DNA of 64,000 bases, from positions 36,071,679-36,135,678 of the forward strand of contig NC_079135.1 in assembly GCF_945859705.1 (NCBI RefSeq). Reading direction: 5' to 3'. Under the pieces are notes generated by a model. The model was given only the letters and a program-made list of their open reading frames with translations, was not told the origin of the DNA and ran no database searches. Both the position numbers and the translations under genes were made by a program. Shown here in pieces: positions 36,300 to 49,580 of the stretch (the first letter of the stretch is position 1; the number at the start of each line of letters is the position of its first letter). This DNA is from Episyrphus balteatus (Eukaryota; Arthropoda; Insecta; Diptera; Syrphidae).

Positions 36300-36970
36300 C
36301 TATATAAATTTTTAAGAAATTTGGTTGATGTAGGGGAAGAGCCTGCATGGAGGCCAAAAGTTAGTTAAATAAATTTTTTTTTATTTGACTTTTTTGAGAA
36401 AAACTAAAAACGCAGTTTTACTGCAATGACTTTGAATATTATGTATGCAAAATTTTATCAAAATGAGCCATTTTTGAGAAAATTGCAATAACTCCATAAT
36501 GATGTACGGGAAGAGCCGACATCCGCGATTTAAAAAATTGTAAAGACCATATTTCCCCTATCCGTATTTTTTGAGAAAAACTAAAAACGCAGTTATGTTA
36601 GAACTATATACAGCATTTCGTGTGTTAAATTTAATCAAAATCGTTAGAGCCGTTTTCGAGAAAATTGCAATAACTCGAAAATTATGTATGGGAGGTATAC
36701 GTTCTAAGCGAGATATTAAAAAACAAAAAAAAACCAACCTTGGAAATTACGAAAAAAACATCCATACCAAATTTCAAGAAAATCCGTCCACCCGTTTAGG
36801 CTGTAGCTACTTGTACAGATGGACGCACCGACGCACGGACGCACAGACCGACGGACGTCATGACGAAACCCACTTTTTTTGACTTCTCCATCATCGTAAT
36901 GTTAGTTTTGATTAAAATCTCGAACTTTTTTTTTGACACGAAACCAATACTTGCCCTATTGAGCAAGTAA
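36300..36970. repeat. Interspersed repeat, copy 2, with internal ~178-bp tandem units and a GACGGAC block
   Basis: TTTTTTGAGAAAAACTAAAA recurs 177 bases apart, GAGAAAATTGCAATAACTC 182 apart, and GATGTASGGGAAGAGCC 174 apart, with a third diverged TATGTATGGGAGG. About 2.5 units. Then AATTTCAAGAAAATCCGTCC and a GACGCACCGACGCACGGACG block (about 36821), typical of insect interspersed repeats. It ends GAGCAAGTAAAA, as does copy 1. Element type unknown. Confidence 0.65.
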
Positions 36971-39075
36971 AAATATTGTGACAGTCATGTGGCTATTTGT
37001 CTCTTTAATAAAAAAAAAAAAACAATTAATTTCATTGGTGAAAACCCGAAACCCCACAAACTAGTGAACAGGATATGAAATAGCAACCGCAAGATATGGT
37101 TAGCTGTTGGTGCAACTTCCGTTTTTTTCCATTCACATGGTTTCCTTTTATCTTTAGCAAAAAAAAATTCGCAAGGACATTAACAAGTCATAATATTAAA
37201 AAAAAAACTTGCAAAAAACAAGAAACCTAAAGGACACATAAAGACGAATATATTTTTATACTTTAGTCCTAACTGAAGCATGAAGTCACGATGGCGAACA
37301 AAAAACAATGCGAAAAAAGTATCTATTTCAGACTATGCTGTTTTTTTTTTATTATCCTCTGATGTATACTTTATAACAATGCAATATGTATATACGTGAA
37401 AGTGTATGTGTACTCATTCTTGCATTGTATTTCAAAAGATTTAATCAAGCAAGGATAAATGTGTATACTCGTACTACAGTACCAGACCGAAGAAGACTGA
37501 ACAAATGCAACTGTAAAACCATTAATTTTATTTTTTTCAAATGGTTGTTCGTCCGCAGAAAACTATGACGAGGTTACGACGACGAAGAGAAAAAACGAAG
37601 GACACGACCGCGTTTATACTATACAAACAGAATGTACCTTGTAGCTATATGTAGATCGCAATATGTATTCTCTATAACCCACAATAATTCTAGAAATCCT
37701 TTTAAAACGCGCCCTCTCTCTCAGAAAACTATATAGCAGCACAGTAGCACAGTAAACAATCCAGTGTGCTAGGAATCCACTCTATTTAGCAGCAACAACA
37801 ACAACAAAACGAATTTGCAATGATTTTTTTTGCTCCTTAATCATTTAGATGAAAAAAAAAAAAGAAAATGGTGGTGCTAGTTGGTCGATAAATCTTTCTT
37901 CTCATAAATTGTTTAGAGGGTGAATAAATACACACATACACACACACTTACATTCGTGATGTGACATCCAAATCTAATCAAACATTAGAACATTAACACA
38001 CGAATAATTCTGGCAAACGCATATCGCAGCCACTGAGCCACACTCTCGACATGTGTCCTCATACACCAACATAATTAATCCAGTGCACATTTATATGAAT
38101 CCTGCGTTGCAAAAACCCGAAGAAGGACATAGAAAAGGACAAATCTGAAGCTCTCCAACAACAACAAGGAAGAATAAAAAAATGCGTAGTCTAAGTGTAT
38201 CTTTCTGTACGCGCCAAACAAGAACGACGACGAGGGTTGAATTTTTCGATTTAATTTGATTTCAGCTCAATTAAATGTGAAATAGAATTGGGAATTACTT
38301 TTTTTTTTCGATCCACCCATTCCTTCGTTCGTTGTCGGTTTTTTCAACAAAAGTCACAAAAGGAAGATTGAAGAAGAGTTGGCATATCCTTTTTTTTAAC
38401 CTTTTTTACCTTGATGTGTATCCTAGATTCAAAAGAGAGACTAGGTATTCCGTTTTGGAATGACTAATTAAAAGCTTTTTGCGCTGCAGACCTATTTATT
38501 TGCTAAGCCTTGTTTATCCTACATACTTTGTATTGCTTCTGCTGCTGCTGCTACTGCGACTGCTATTGCTGGGTGCCTTTGTGATGGGGCTTTTTGCCGC
38601 TTTGCGACACAAAGCATAAACGTGTTTTTCAGTGCAGTGCATTTGCATTTGCATGTCCTTATTCCTTGTTTTTTTTTAAATTTTATATTTTAACGCAGAC
38701 AGAAATGTCGCGTCGCCAAAGAGGCCAAACAGAAGCCTACCTCAATTTAGTGTTCTCTTGCAGACATATAAGGCTCTTTGGCCGTTTTAGTTGAAAACAC
38801 CTTTTGAACAAGTTGTTTTCGCACGCATTGACAACAAAAAATTCTTTTTTTTTTTAACCTAAGGCTTAATATGAATGTGGGGCATGATGCATCTGCCTGT
38901 GATTATAGACAGGATGTACAACACACATTTTTAAACAAGTATGTGTGCACTTCACTTTCACCATTACCAACCATATCATCATCATCAACATTATATCCAT
39001 TTTCATCAAATTGCTTTGTATAATAGTTATGTTACACTGTACAACAAGACTTGGCTAAGTGCGATGAAGTTGAAC
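36971..39075. other. Intron 2, 37.0-39.1 kb: no gene seen
   Basis: AT-rich, with a CTGCTGCTGCTACTGC patch near 38539. The 60-70-codon frames show no domains. Confidence 0.5.
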
Positions 39076-39099
39076 AAAAAAAAAAAAAAAAAAAAAAAA
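39076..39099. repeat. 24-A homopolymer
   Basis: Uninterrupted A run after TTGAAC. No transposon body is recognised upstream of it. Confidence 0.9.
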
Positions 39100-42000
39100 C
39101 AAGGGTAAACAAGTTGTAAGAACAACTACTATTGGGGGAAAGGATAAAATGCATTGTCATACACAAATGTAGATTCATGTTTATTTGCAACCTCGCTCGT
39201 TTGCAAAAAAAACTTCAAAAGAAAACTTAAAGGAAATTTCTTCCTAAGCCTACACCAGACCAACTCTCTTGCTTTAGAAATAAGAAATATCAAAGGAATT
39301 ACCCTCGCAAGTGCCCTACATTTCCTGAGGTTATAAGAGTTTTCTTCTACTATGACAAAAAACTAGAAAACTACTTTGTACAAAAGTTTCAAAGCATTTC
39401 CGTATCTTTGATCGTGTGTACGTAATTTTTGCTTTGATAAGGGTAGATTTATATTGAAACAATGGAACATTTCTTGCAATTAGCCTAGGCGACAACAATA
39501 CTTGAGATTTCCTTTACGTTTTTTCTTTGTTTTTGAATCTTGAAATTTAAATTTGAGCTTAATTTTGAATTTTCAAAGATTTCTCCTTTGTGAGCATGTG
39601 GGACACTTTTGATTGTGAACTCCTATTAAGATTCCTTTGGTATACTGATGTGTACCTCGTTAGAAAGGTCTTTTCGTTTTGAATTCAAAAGTGAAAACCA
39701 AAACTATGTGCGATGTTTGGTTCCAGAGATATATGCATCCAAAGATTTAGTTATTGGTTTCAAAATACTATACGATATGTATGTTCCCTCATAACTTCTA
39801 AAGTACTTGTCATAAATTAAAAAAGAAGGTATTTTTGGAAATGTCTTGCTTGTCTTCTTGTTATAGGTTATAGAATAAACTAAACTATAATAGATGAAAT
39901 ACAAATTCAAACTAATTTGTACTCCTTCAGTTTTTTCGACTAAATTGAAACAAAACCCTATTTTAGGGTTTCCTTCGAGCAGTTCAAACTGCTCATTTAA
40001 CGACACCATATAAACGTTTTAAATATTTTATAAAATATTCAATGTTTAAACTCAAAACCACAAAAACAGTGAGAACAAGCGAATGAACAAACACAATGGA
40101 ACAATTTGGAAGTGAAACTAAAGTGCTCAACTCAATTTGGTTTCCTCTTTGTGTTGTAAAGTATATATCACTTGTGATTGTGCGTCTTATTGTTTTTTCA
40201 TTTCTCCCTTGTTTTTTTAATGAAAACAAAAATTAAATTCTACCAATGCGTGGAAAAATTCATTATTTGTTCATTTAACATTAAAATACAGGATATTTGT
40301 AAAATTACTCGAAATGAAAAAAAAAAAAAACACAGCGTTCTTCAAAGCCGCTCAAGGTCGTAGCTTAGTTACACCTTCTTAAAATGTCAAAATACAAATT
40401 TATTATTTTCATCAAAATCTCCCAACCCCCTCCCTCACTCTGTATTTTACTTTTGCGCGCCTATTTTATACCAACGCTATATCTATATCTAACCTGAAAA
40501 CATTCAACCTATCGAGTATAAACAAGACCCAAAACACAAATAATGTAATGAATCCATTGCCCTTTTGAACGAAATATTCTACACCGAATTAGTGTGTGCG
40601 TTTTGAGCCGTAGCACAACAGAAAAGTCATCGTCCCCCTTGGATGTGATGTAATACCCCCAGAGAAATTGGATCCTACTCATGGTGTATACATTGTCGTC
40701 GTAGTAAATGCTGCATGAGTGGGCGGCCATTGCTATATCGTCATAGTCATCGTCGTCGTCTCCGTTCGTCGTTGTAATCGTCGTCGTCTTTTCATTCAAC
40801 AAGCTCTATATATACGGCTGCCCTTACAATACTTACTCACTCACTTATCCACCCACTCACTCACTCTATACTCTATATAACTCACTCTCCCCAGATTCCC
40901 GCTTTAGCATTCATTCATTCATTCGATTTGCTCCATATTTCTTAGTCCTATTTATGGTGTGTTTTTGCTACTTCTCTCTCCCGGGCGCCATTTTACTACG
41001 AGACAAACACAATATCGTAGTAGACTTGAACTTGACTCCATCATGGCCATATAATAACCATCAGCCTGACTGGCCCACATCTCCCTACCATATCTCTCTA
41101 TTGTTCCTCGAAAAATTGTAAACGGAACGTTGTTGTTTTCCCATAAAAGTAGGAGCAATTTCGATACTCTGAACTTAGTATATGTGGATAGGAGGTGTAT
41201 TGGAGAATGTATAAAAGAAGAAACCAAAGTCGTGTCATGAGACTGGGCACAACAAAGTAGGAGTAAATTGCGGGTGGGCCTGTTTTTTTTTTCCTGGTTT
41301 CTTCAGTCGAAGTTGGTAGGTTGGTACCTAGATTTTCGCCTTTCGTGTCTGCACTCATTTCCTTAATTTTCTGCTTTTTCCTTTTTTTTTGCCTACATGC
41401 TCATGTCCGAGGAAATCTCCCATATCCTTGTTTGTTTTGTTTTGGGTAAGGTTGGCTTTTTTTTTTTACTCTGTCGTCCTTTGCTTCGTTTTACTTTCAT
41501 TCGTCTACGTTTACAAGGCTTCATTCTGTGTTTTTTTTGTGAAGAAGATGGGGGCTGATGTTTTGGTCGTGTCGGTGCGGCTTGCTTAGGCAGAGGCAGG
41601 ACCCAGCCGGGTGGGTGGCTTAACTTTTTTGCTTCGACCCCATTTGTCAGAGGTAATCGGTTCATCATTTTCTTTTTTTTTTTGTAGGGATCCTGTGTGT
41701 GTTATAAGCGTGGGCGGTGGGTTGATTTTATATGAAAAAGAAAACCCTTGCGGCGGAGTATTTTTGTCATGTGTAGACGACAAAAGTTGTTGGCATAATT
41801 TTTTTTTTCAATTTTGTTTTGCTTTCGAAAAAAACCCAAACAAACGATTAAGGATTTTCGATGTCGTGTGTAGGTAGGTATATGTAAGTGTAGGGAAAGA
41901 CGCATATTTTTGTGTGTTAATGTATTCCATTCTTTGACAGATTTGGGTCACTGTTTTTCTCGACTTAAATTTGTTTAAGGGTAACTTGAATTTAAAGTAA

Positions 42001-45000
42001 AAAAAGAGAATTTTCTTGTAATCATATATTTTGTCATGGTAGGAGCTTATACTTTAAGGGTTTAATCGATGTCCTGAAAGTCTTAGGACCTTAAATAGTA
42101 GAAGTCTTAAACAGTGTAGACAACTCGTTTTTTTTTTTAAATTGTCAACAGTGCGTTTGAGAGCCCAAATTAGAATTTGACTCCAAAAGTCACCCAGAAA
42201 AGCTCATTTAAGCCCTGCATTTCTAAAAATAGTCAAACTAACATCAAAACTTTGATTTGATTTATCATCTAAAAAATAATATTTAATTTGTATGGTCAAA
42301 CCCAAAATCTAATTAAAGAAAGCTTATAGGAGCAGGGATTCAAAATTTTAAAGAAAAATAAATTAAATCACATCTCAAAAACTAATTAGCTACTAATTAA
42401 TTTTGATTTCACTTCTATGAGGACTTTAACCTTACCATAATGCTTTTAGAAGCGTTATATAGGTGTGAATTTATTTCTCAAAATACAAAGTTAATTAATT
42501 TAAGCTTTTTGCACTATATTTATATTAATATTTTCCCTACAATCCTGCATCGCAAAATAATGTTTTAATAAAAGTTACGTATACACCAGAGTGACCGCAA
42601 TACAAAATTGTTGATATTTGACTTCAAATGTCCCTCTTCTTTAATTAACAAATGCTTTCATTATCTTTTAGTATAATAATGTCGTCACCCACCATTTAGT
42701 ACGATTTTATGCGTACAAATTAGTACTTGAGAACTCAAAATCTCACATTAGAAGCATTTTTTCAAATACAAAATAATTCTTCGTAAGGATGTCTATTGTA
42801 ATCAAGAATTTAGAACCGCCTTAATTTTTAAAGCAGAAGGTGTAAAGGAGTTTTATAGGAAGGTACTAAAATGTACTAAATGCTTCTTAATCTTTAATCT
42901 CATTAATATTCCAGTTATAAATTGAAAGATGTGCTAAACAAAAAAATATATTCAAATTTCAAAAAGTTTGAACTTTAAATTCTTAAATCAATAGGGATCG
43001 CATAACTTTTAAAGCCTTTTCCAGAAGTCTGCAGCAATACAAAAACATTTAAAACTACTGTAAAGTGCTCCTTTAAGTTACCCAGTTAGTCAAGAACAAT
43101 TACGACCTACAAAACTCTATACTTTCCCTTTTCAATTCTAAGCAAATAAAAACAAATTTCCAATATCAATTGAAACTTGAACTTGACCTTGGACCTGCAG
43201 AGATTTTGACAAAACAACAAAATAAATAAACTCCACAACCACTTATCTAAAAATATCCGAAACCCACTCAAAGAAAATACCTTTAACACCTTACAAACAG
43301 AACACGTTAACAACCAAGGGGTTTAGATCAATTTTCCACCGCATCACCAAAAAAAAAAGTATGAGGGTGAATTAAGTTAATTTGTTTTTGTATGTGGAGG
43401 TTGGTTTATTACGGTGTTACTTCCCGCAAGTCCAAAAAACCACCATCCAAAAACACCCGGACAAATTCACCAACCACCCGTCAGAGTGTATATATGTAGG
43501 TTTATTACAATTTGGCACCCCATTTTTATTGGTAAATCCATTTTGAATTATAATCATCATCGTCGTCATAGGCAAAAAGGATTTGAGAAATTCTTTCAGT
43601 CCATTGATTTGCTGACATGATGAGAATAATCCCCTTTTACATAAGAAAAAAAAAGGGAGAATGAAATAAGGAGAATCCCCAAATTTTCGTAGAACCCATC
43701 TTCAGTCAGACACAACAAGTTAATCGGGGTACCAAAACGATTTGCAAAAGAATCATCATCGTCTTTATCTTCTTCTTCTTCGTCGTTATTTCCTTATACG
43801 TCATCTTGTGCGTCGCGCCATCATAAAATTAATGCAAGAAATCCCCCTCCCCTCTCAAATCCATTCACACAATCGTAATAAAAGACAACCCCAGAAAATA
43901 AACCCGTAAGAATCGGTTACATTTTGCGTGATATTATGATGATGCGTATATATACACAAACAACAACCCTAATCTGTTAGGGGGAGCTATGCGAATTTAG
44001 GACTTTAGCCAGCCCCAAACCCAACCTAAGAAAAAACTGGTTGTCTTACACTGTCGATAACCCCCAGGCGGTAAAATGATGGAAATGGTTTCTTTTCCAG
44101 CCGTTTCATGACCCTAGAATCGGGTGAAAGCCCTGTCGTCGTTAACCACCTCTCTTTTCATTGCCAAACCACCTCCCACCCGGTACCGGAAGCAACACTC
44201 ATAACAAACAATTGAGGGTGATGCGTTGGTGTCGTAAAATGGTGTTTTTCCCCCCCTCATCCACACAACAACAAAAAATTTACTCTCTCTGGAGGGTGGT
44301 GTTCTGTGTTGTCTCGTCACCTTAACCTTGAAATATTCGATAGATGGTGTTGAATAATGGTGGTCCCCTTTTGTGATGATGGTGATTATTTGCATCAAAG
44401 TAAAAAAGGGCGCTTTTGAGGGGGTTGGTTAGGTAATAAAAGAAGAAGGAGAGAAAAAAAAAATAATAATACTTATCCTTCAAGGTCATGGTCACACACA
44501 CACACACATAGAAATTCTGCCTCTTTAATCTATGATAATGTTTCCCTTTTTATCAAAACGGTTATTGTTTGTTAAGAAAGGGTAAACCCACAATGATATC
44601 TTTTTGGGACAATGAACCCAGAAGCCAAAACCATAAGCGGATAACAATGATGATGGTCTTTCCCTTTTTCTGGTTCCGTTGTTTTTATTCGTTTGTTTTG
44701 GTTATTACTCCTATAAATATTCCAAATAACCTAGGGACTGTTTTTGCAAAAAAAAAAAAAAATATAACACATTTTTTTGGACAGACTAACCCAAAACACA
44801 CACACACTTAACCACAAAAATGCGGCTCCCTAAAAATAAAAAGCTTTTATTTTTGGGGATTGGGCCCCCCAAAAAAAAAGACACACAACCAAGAGGGAGA
44901 CGATATCAAAACACAAAAACAAAATTTTTGGGGGACCTAAACATCAGCTGGAAGAAATTTGTGTTTTGTATCAAGTGGGCACATAAAATCGGAGTTAGTG

Positions 45001-48000
45001 TAGGTCGGTTCTGTTGTGTCTGGCAGGGTGCTTCTGGTGTTTTTCTTTTGCTGATGCGTGCCATCGACATCATCATTATCGTTCCCTTGGCAAAATCGTC
45101 GTCGTCAAAGCCTTCGTTGGTGTCGTCATTTTGTTTTAGGTTATGTTTTGGCGCAAAGGGAGTATATAGGATCTACTCCAACAAGACAAATGAAAGGATG
45201 ATGTCGGGGCTATATAATAAGCAAAGACGATGCCGATGGTTGGCAAGACATAACAACAACAAAAAAAAAAAACGAAAATAAAGAATAATTGAACCTACAC
45301 GTGAGCCAGTTCTTGAGGTTTTTATAACTTTTTTTTTCTGTCTTGGGCTCATACATGGATAAAGATATCTGTCTAGTGGTTTTTTTTTTGTGTACAAGGA
45401 TATGCTTTCATGTTTACTGCTAAAAAAAAGTAACAATATGTTGAAGAATAATATCAACAGTTACTCTTTATAGCTTCGCCGGATGTATGTGGTGGGCTAG
45501 GTAGGTTTTTTTTTTAGTTGTTGTTAATTGTGAATTGGGCAGATGTGTGGTTTTGGTAATAAACTCGGTTCAGTGTAGACTCATTGGATTGAGTTTTTTT
45601 TTTTTGTAGTAAACACTTGAATGAGTTTTCATTTAAGGTATAATTTCAAAGGATCCTTCTTTTTGGCATTTTTATAGTGGACAGTGGTGGTTAAGGAATG
45701 TATTTAGCAAAAATAATTACTGCATAATTATTTCAACATTCGATCAGGGAATTTGGTTTTCAAGCTGACATTTCTTTGATGTTGGGTGTGTAGACCGTTA
45801 TTGAGGACTAACAAAATAGAGCAGGACTATAATTGTCAGCGTTTTTATGGTCGAATTAAATTTAAGTTCCGTTTCTAATAGCTACCTTTCTTAACTAAAT
45901 CTAATTTTACACTTTCCGGTCATTACTAGGATAATTTGATGACAATTATTTACTAAAAGGATGTTTTAAAACCGTTATATCAAACCCTACCTCATTTGAA
46001 ATGATAGCTAAACTTAAATGGACCTTTGAACTTTTAATTTTGTTTTCGTTCCCAATTTTTATTCCTGTTTTCCACTTTTCTATGCATTTCTTCTTAAATC
46101 CGAAATCCTGAAAAAAGTACTTTCGACAAGTTAAATTAAAATTTAAATGAAAAAAATAAAATACACTTGCACGGAAATAATATATAATTTCAGTAATCAG
46201 TGATTTAAACATTTGTCAGTCAATTTTGTTTTATTATATTTTTGTGTTGTTTTTTTTTTCGTTTGTTTGAAAATATTTTTTTTCAGTGATATTTAATTTC
46301 GTGGAATATGAAGATTTTCTTTAAAAAAATTTAAAAAAAAACATGGATTTCTTATTCAAGAGAAAGTAGCAATATGCTGAAAAATTTGGCGATATTGAAC
46401 TTAAATCAAAATCTTTAAAAAATCAGGTACATTCTCAATGATTTCTAAACATTTAAAAATCTACATAATGTATATGTATACTTTTTTGTTGTGTTTGAAT
46501 ATTAATTTGGAATCAGAAATGCATTTGAGCTCCTCAATGACTTCAATAGAATCTTCACTTTTAGGAACTTTCCCTCTGTTTTCATCTTTCAGTTTTGATT
46601 TCACTGATCAACTCTGACCTAAATGTCTACCAGGGATTTATCATTCTTCAATCATAGCAATTTTTCAATGATTAATAAAAATGAATTGTCAAAAAACCAC
46701 AATACTGATTAGTTTCAATGATGAATTTGTATACTACTTCTAATGCTTTATTGCAGAGATGGCTCTGAGTTAACTCATTATATTATTCCTGCAAAGTAAA
46801 GTACCATTAGGTTACTCAATGTGGTTTTTCAGGGCAATATTAACATTATCTTTGTGTTATCAAAAATGTATTCATATCGATGTGTAAAATACGCTTTTCG
46901 CTATCATGCTTTTATGGTGATATATAAATCTTATAACGACTCAAAAATTTCAGGTTCACTATCTAGAATACTCGAGCTGTTAGCAATTATTATTTTTTGT
47001 TAATAGGAAATCAACAAAACTGCTGAGTTTTGTACCTAATTCAAATTTTATTTGCTTGTGTGACAAACATACTTCCATCTTTTTGAATTCGTTAGTATTT
47101 CTAATTAAAAGAAATCGTAAAATAATCGAAATTTTAAATATGTAAGTAATTATGTAGTTCACTGATAAATGTGATTTCATAAATTGGTAACTTAAACCGA
47201 CCTTTTCAAATAGTTTTACATATTTAATCTAAAAAATTGTAATTTAAAAAAATTGTAATTTTTCATGAACAAAATTCAAGTCCGAAAGAAAAAAACATTT
47301 TCATGAATCAGGGTAGTAAAACTCGTAATCAGTTCAGTTAATCACTAGGTATTAGAAATCGAAACATATAATCTAGAAAAGATTTAAGTGGGACTTTTGA
47401 ATTAACGACTGTTAAGTGTTCAAACAAAAAATTACACCATATGGCGATCCTATTTCAAAAAACATTAGGTATGTTGTCTTTGTTGTGTGAAGAGCGGGCG
47501 TTGCTAGGATTTCTGCGGCAATAATTGTTACGAGTCCTACACTATATCACATTGCTAATAGGAACTAAGATATTGCTTTAGATAATCTGTTATTTTCGAC
47601 ACGTCAAATTAATTAGATATACTAAGCTTGGATAATTTTGAATAATTGCCTAAAAAGGTAACAAAAAAAAATTTTTAAGTATTGAAATCCTAGCGACCAT
47701 CAACCCTTACAAATTTTAAAATCACAAAAAAAAAAATTATATTACAAATTAATTCTTAATGCACTTATCCATTTCGAAATCCCTATTTCATCCCTCATCG
47801 TCATCCATCCTTGTTTTTTCTCTCTTTCTGATGTGTAATATGGTAACTGCTTTGTACCATCTCATACAAAAACAATGTTTTTATAAAATTGGACACTTTT
47901 TGATCCAGAGAAGAGTCGAAACACAGCCAGCCAGCAGAATAACAGACTATACAAGATGACAACAGCTGCATGTTTTTCTATAAAATAAATAAAGAGGGGG

Positions 48001-49030
48001 AGAATGAAAATTGTTCACATTTTCAGAGTGTACCTACTCTATACCAATAAAAAGCAAAAAAAAAAATAATAATAAAGGATGAGTGAAAGAGAAAAATAGA
48101 ATCACAAAAAAAAAAAAAAATAGATAATGCCTTATGTGCGTTATTTGATGAAAAATATGATAGCCTAATGGTGGCATTTCGTTTATTCAGGACAAACCGA
48201 TGCGCTAGCGCATTGATGTTTTTGAAAAAAACATGTTTACATTTAACCATTAAGGATATTATAAATATGATTTGGATTTGAAATAAAAAGGACTTGAACA
48301 TCAATGTTATGCATTTTGATGTCTAACAGAAGCAAGAACTTGAGAAATAATGGTGGATCAAAACAAATATTTAACTTCAAGTGGTTTCAATATTTGAACA
48401 ATATTGTTTGAGAATTGTATATGTATGTTTGATCAATGTTCAATACACAAAAATAATAGAGAACCGTGGGAGCAATAGTTATGTCACTTTATTAAATTGG
48501 AAACTTGAATTTGCCTGAATCCATATTAGAACGCTTTAGGAACGGAGATTGGCAGTGTAAGGACTATTTGAAAAGCTGATTTCAAGCGAGTCGATGGGTA
48601 AATTCAATTTCTATGAACCATTTTCGATGGAAAAACCAAGTTTAGAAGGAAAACTATTACTTTCTATTTCTAGCAGGACATTCTTGCAAGCTACCGAATT
48701 TAGCAAACCAGCGATAGACAGGCAAAGGTGCTTCATTACCAAACAATAAAGCAAGTTGATAGTTGAATTCAGTAAAATAGTCATACAGTGGCCTTAATGA
48801 TGCTTTTTCTTTCTAGGCAACAGGATTTAATAGAATCCAAAAATTTATTCAAACTTCGATGGAAAAAATTGGTAAACAACTCCTGAAATAAAACCTTCTG
48901 TTAGGAAAAAAAAGTCCTCCACAAAATCTTAAAGTATACAACTCTGAATCCGCATAATTTCTATAAGCTTAAGTTTTGACTAAGACTAATATCCGAAGAC
49001 ATTTTATTTTTTTTGCTTAAAACACAGCAA
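39100..49030. other. Intron 2, 39.1-49.0 kb: no gene seen; two GC/C-richer patches
   Basis: Mostly AT-rich. Two patches are richer in C, G and CGT/CATCAT repeats: about 40.4-41.9 kb (with CTATATATACGG at 40803 and an ACTCACTC run at 40831-40863) and about 43.4-45.3 kb. The open frames there (for example 44820-45281, 153 codons) are full of serine, lysine and isoleucine runs from trinucleotide repeats and carry no domain. The minus-strand frame at 39704-40009 (101 codons) is less repetitive but was not recognised. Confidence 0.5.
44493..44509. repeat. (CA)n microsatellite
   Basis: Eight CA units after GGT. Confidence 0.85.
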
Positions 49031-49580
49031 GCGTTTTGTTTTATTAAGTTTAATGTACTTTTTTGTGCTGAACTCGAATCCGAAGTCAAAAATGATTTAT
49101 CAGCTCGCATTTTTGAGACATCCCGACAAACAATTTTGGTTCTATAAAGCTTTACAGATGCAATTGTTGCTTCTGTAAAGCTTTATAGAAGCAAAATTTT
49201 TAGTAGGGATTCCCGCTACAAAATTTCAATACATAATCGAATTTTTGTTACTTTTCAAGCATTTCTCTAACTTACAGTGGTTTTGTTTCAGGAATAAAAT
49301 AATAATTTTCTAGAGGTTCTGAGAGTGCTGAACTTGAATCGTATTTTTTTATATCAGCTGGCGTTTTTGAGATATTCTCGTTATAAAATCTTGATAATCG
49401 ATTTTTTGCTATGTACTTTTTAGGCATTCGCATATCTTATCGTGATTTTGTTTCAAAAAGGAAGTAATATGAGTATGTTGACCTCGAATCTGAAATCAAA
49501 ATTTTCTTATTAGCGAGATATTCCCGTTATAAAGTCTCACTAATCGATTTTTTGCAACATTTTAAGCATTTTTCTAGAAC
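49031..49580. repeat. Tandem repeat of ~140-165 bp, three units, first unit interrupted
   Basis: Units start at about 49031, 49277 and 49441. Each runs from a TTTTGTTT string through TGCTGAACTYGAATC or TGTTGACCTCGAATC, an ATCAGCT.GC or TTAGCGAGATATTCCCG string, and CGATTTTTTGC, to AAGCATTTYTCTA. The first unit is longer because a palindromic element is inserted at about 49130-49215. No ORF. Confidence 0.65.
49127..49213. mobile_element. Small palindromic MITE inserted in the tandem repeat
   Basis: TTCTATAAAGCTTTACAGA is followed after a few bases by its inverse TCTGTAAAGCTTTATAGAA. The arms (25 bp at 49141-49165 and 49166-49190) meet with almost no loop and about one mismatch, and weaker symmetry (CAATTTTGG / CAAAATTTTT) extends outward. 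TCCCG occurs on both sides (49124-49128 and about 49210-49214), which may be the target duplication. Confidence 0.55.

Noticed and set aside
39704..40009. 101-codon minus-strand frame with non-repetitive composition
   Set aside because: The most protein-like of the small frames, but no domain or homolog is recognised and no flanking signals support it.
40803..40863. CTATATATACGG followed by ACTCACTC run, like a TATA promoter
   Set aside because: No initiator at the right distance and no transcript-like exon downstream; AT-rich DNA makes TATATATA common.
44820..45281. 153-codon plus-strand frame
   Set aside because: Runs of K, S and I come from homopolymers and CGT/ATC repeats; no recognisable domain and no neighbouring gene signals.
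47490..47710. GCTAGGATTTC and its inverse about 200 bases apart
   Set aside because: Only about 12 bases match; too short to call an element.
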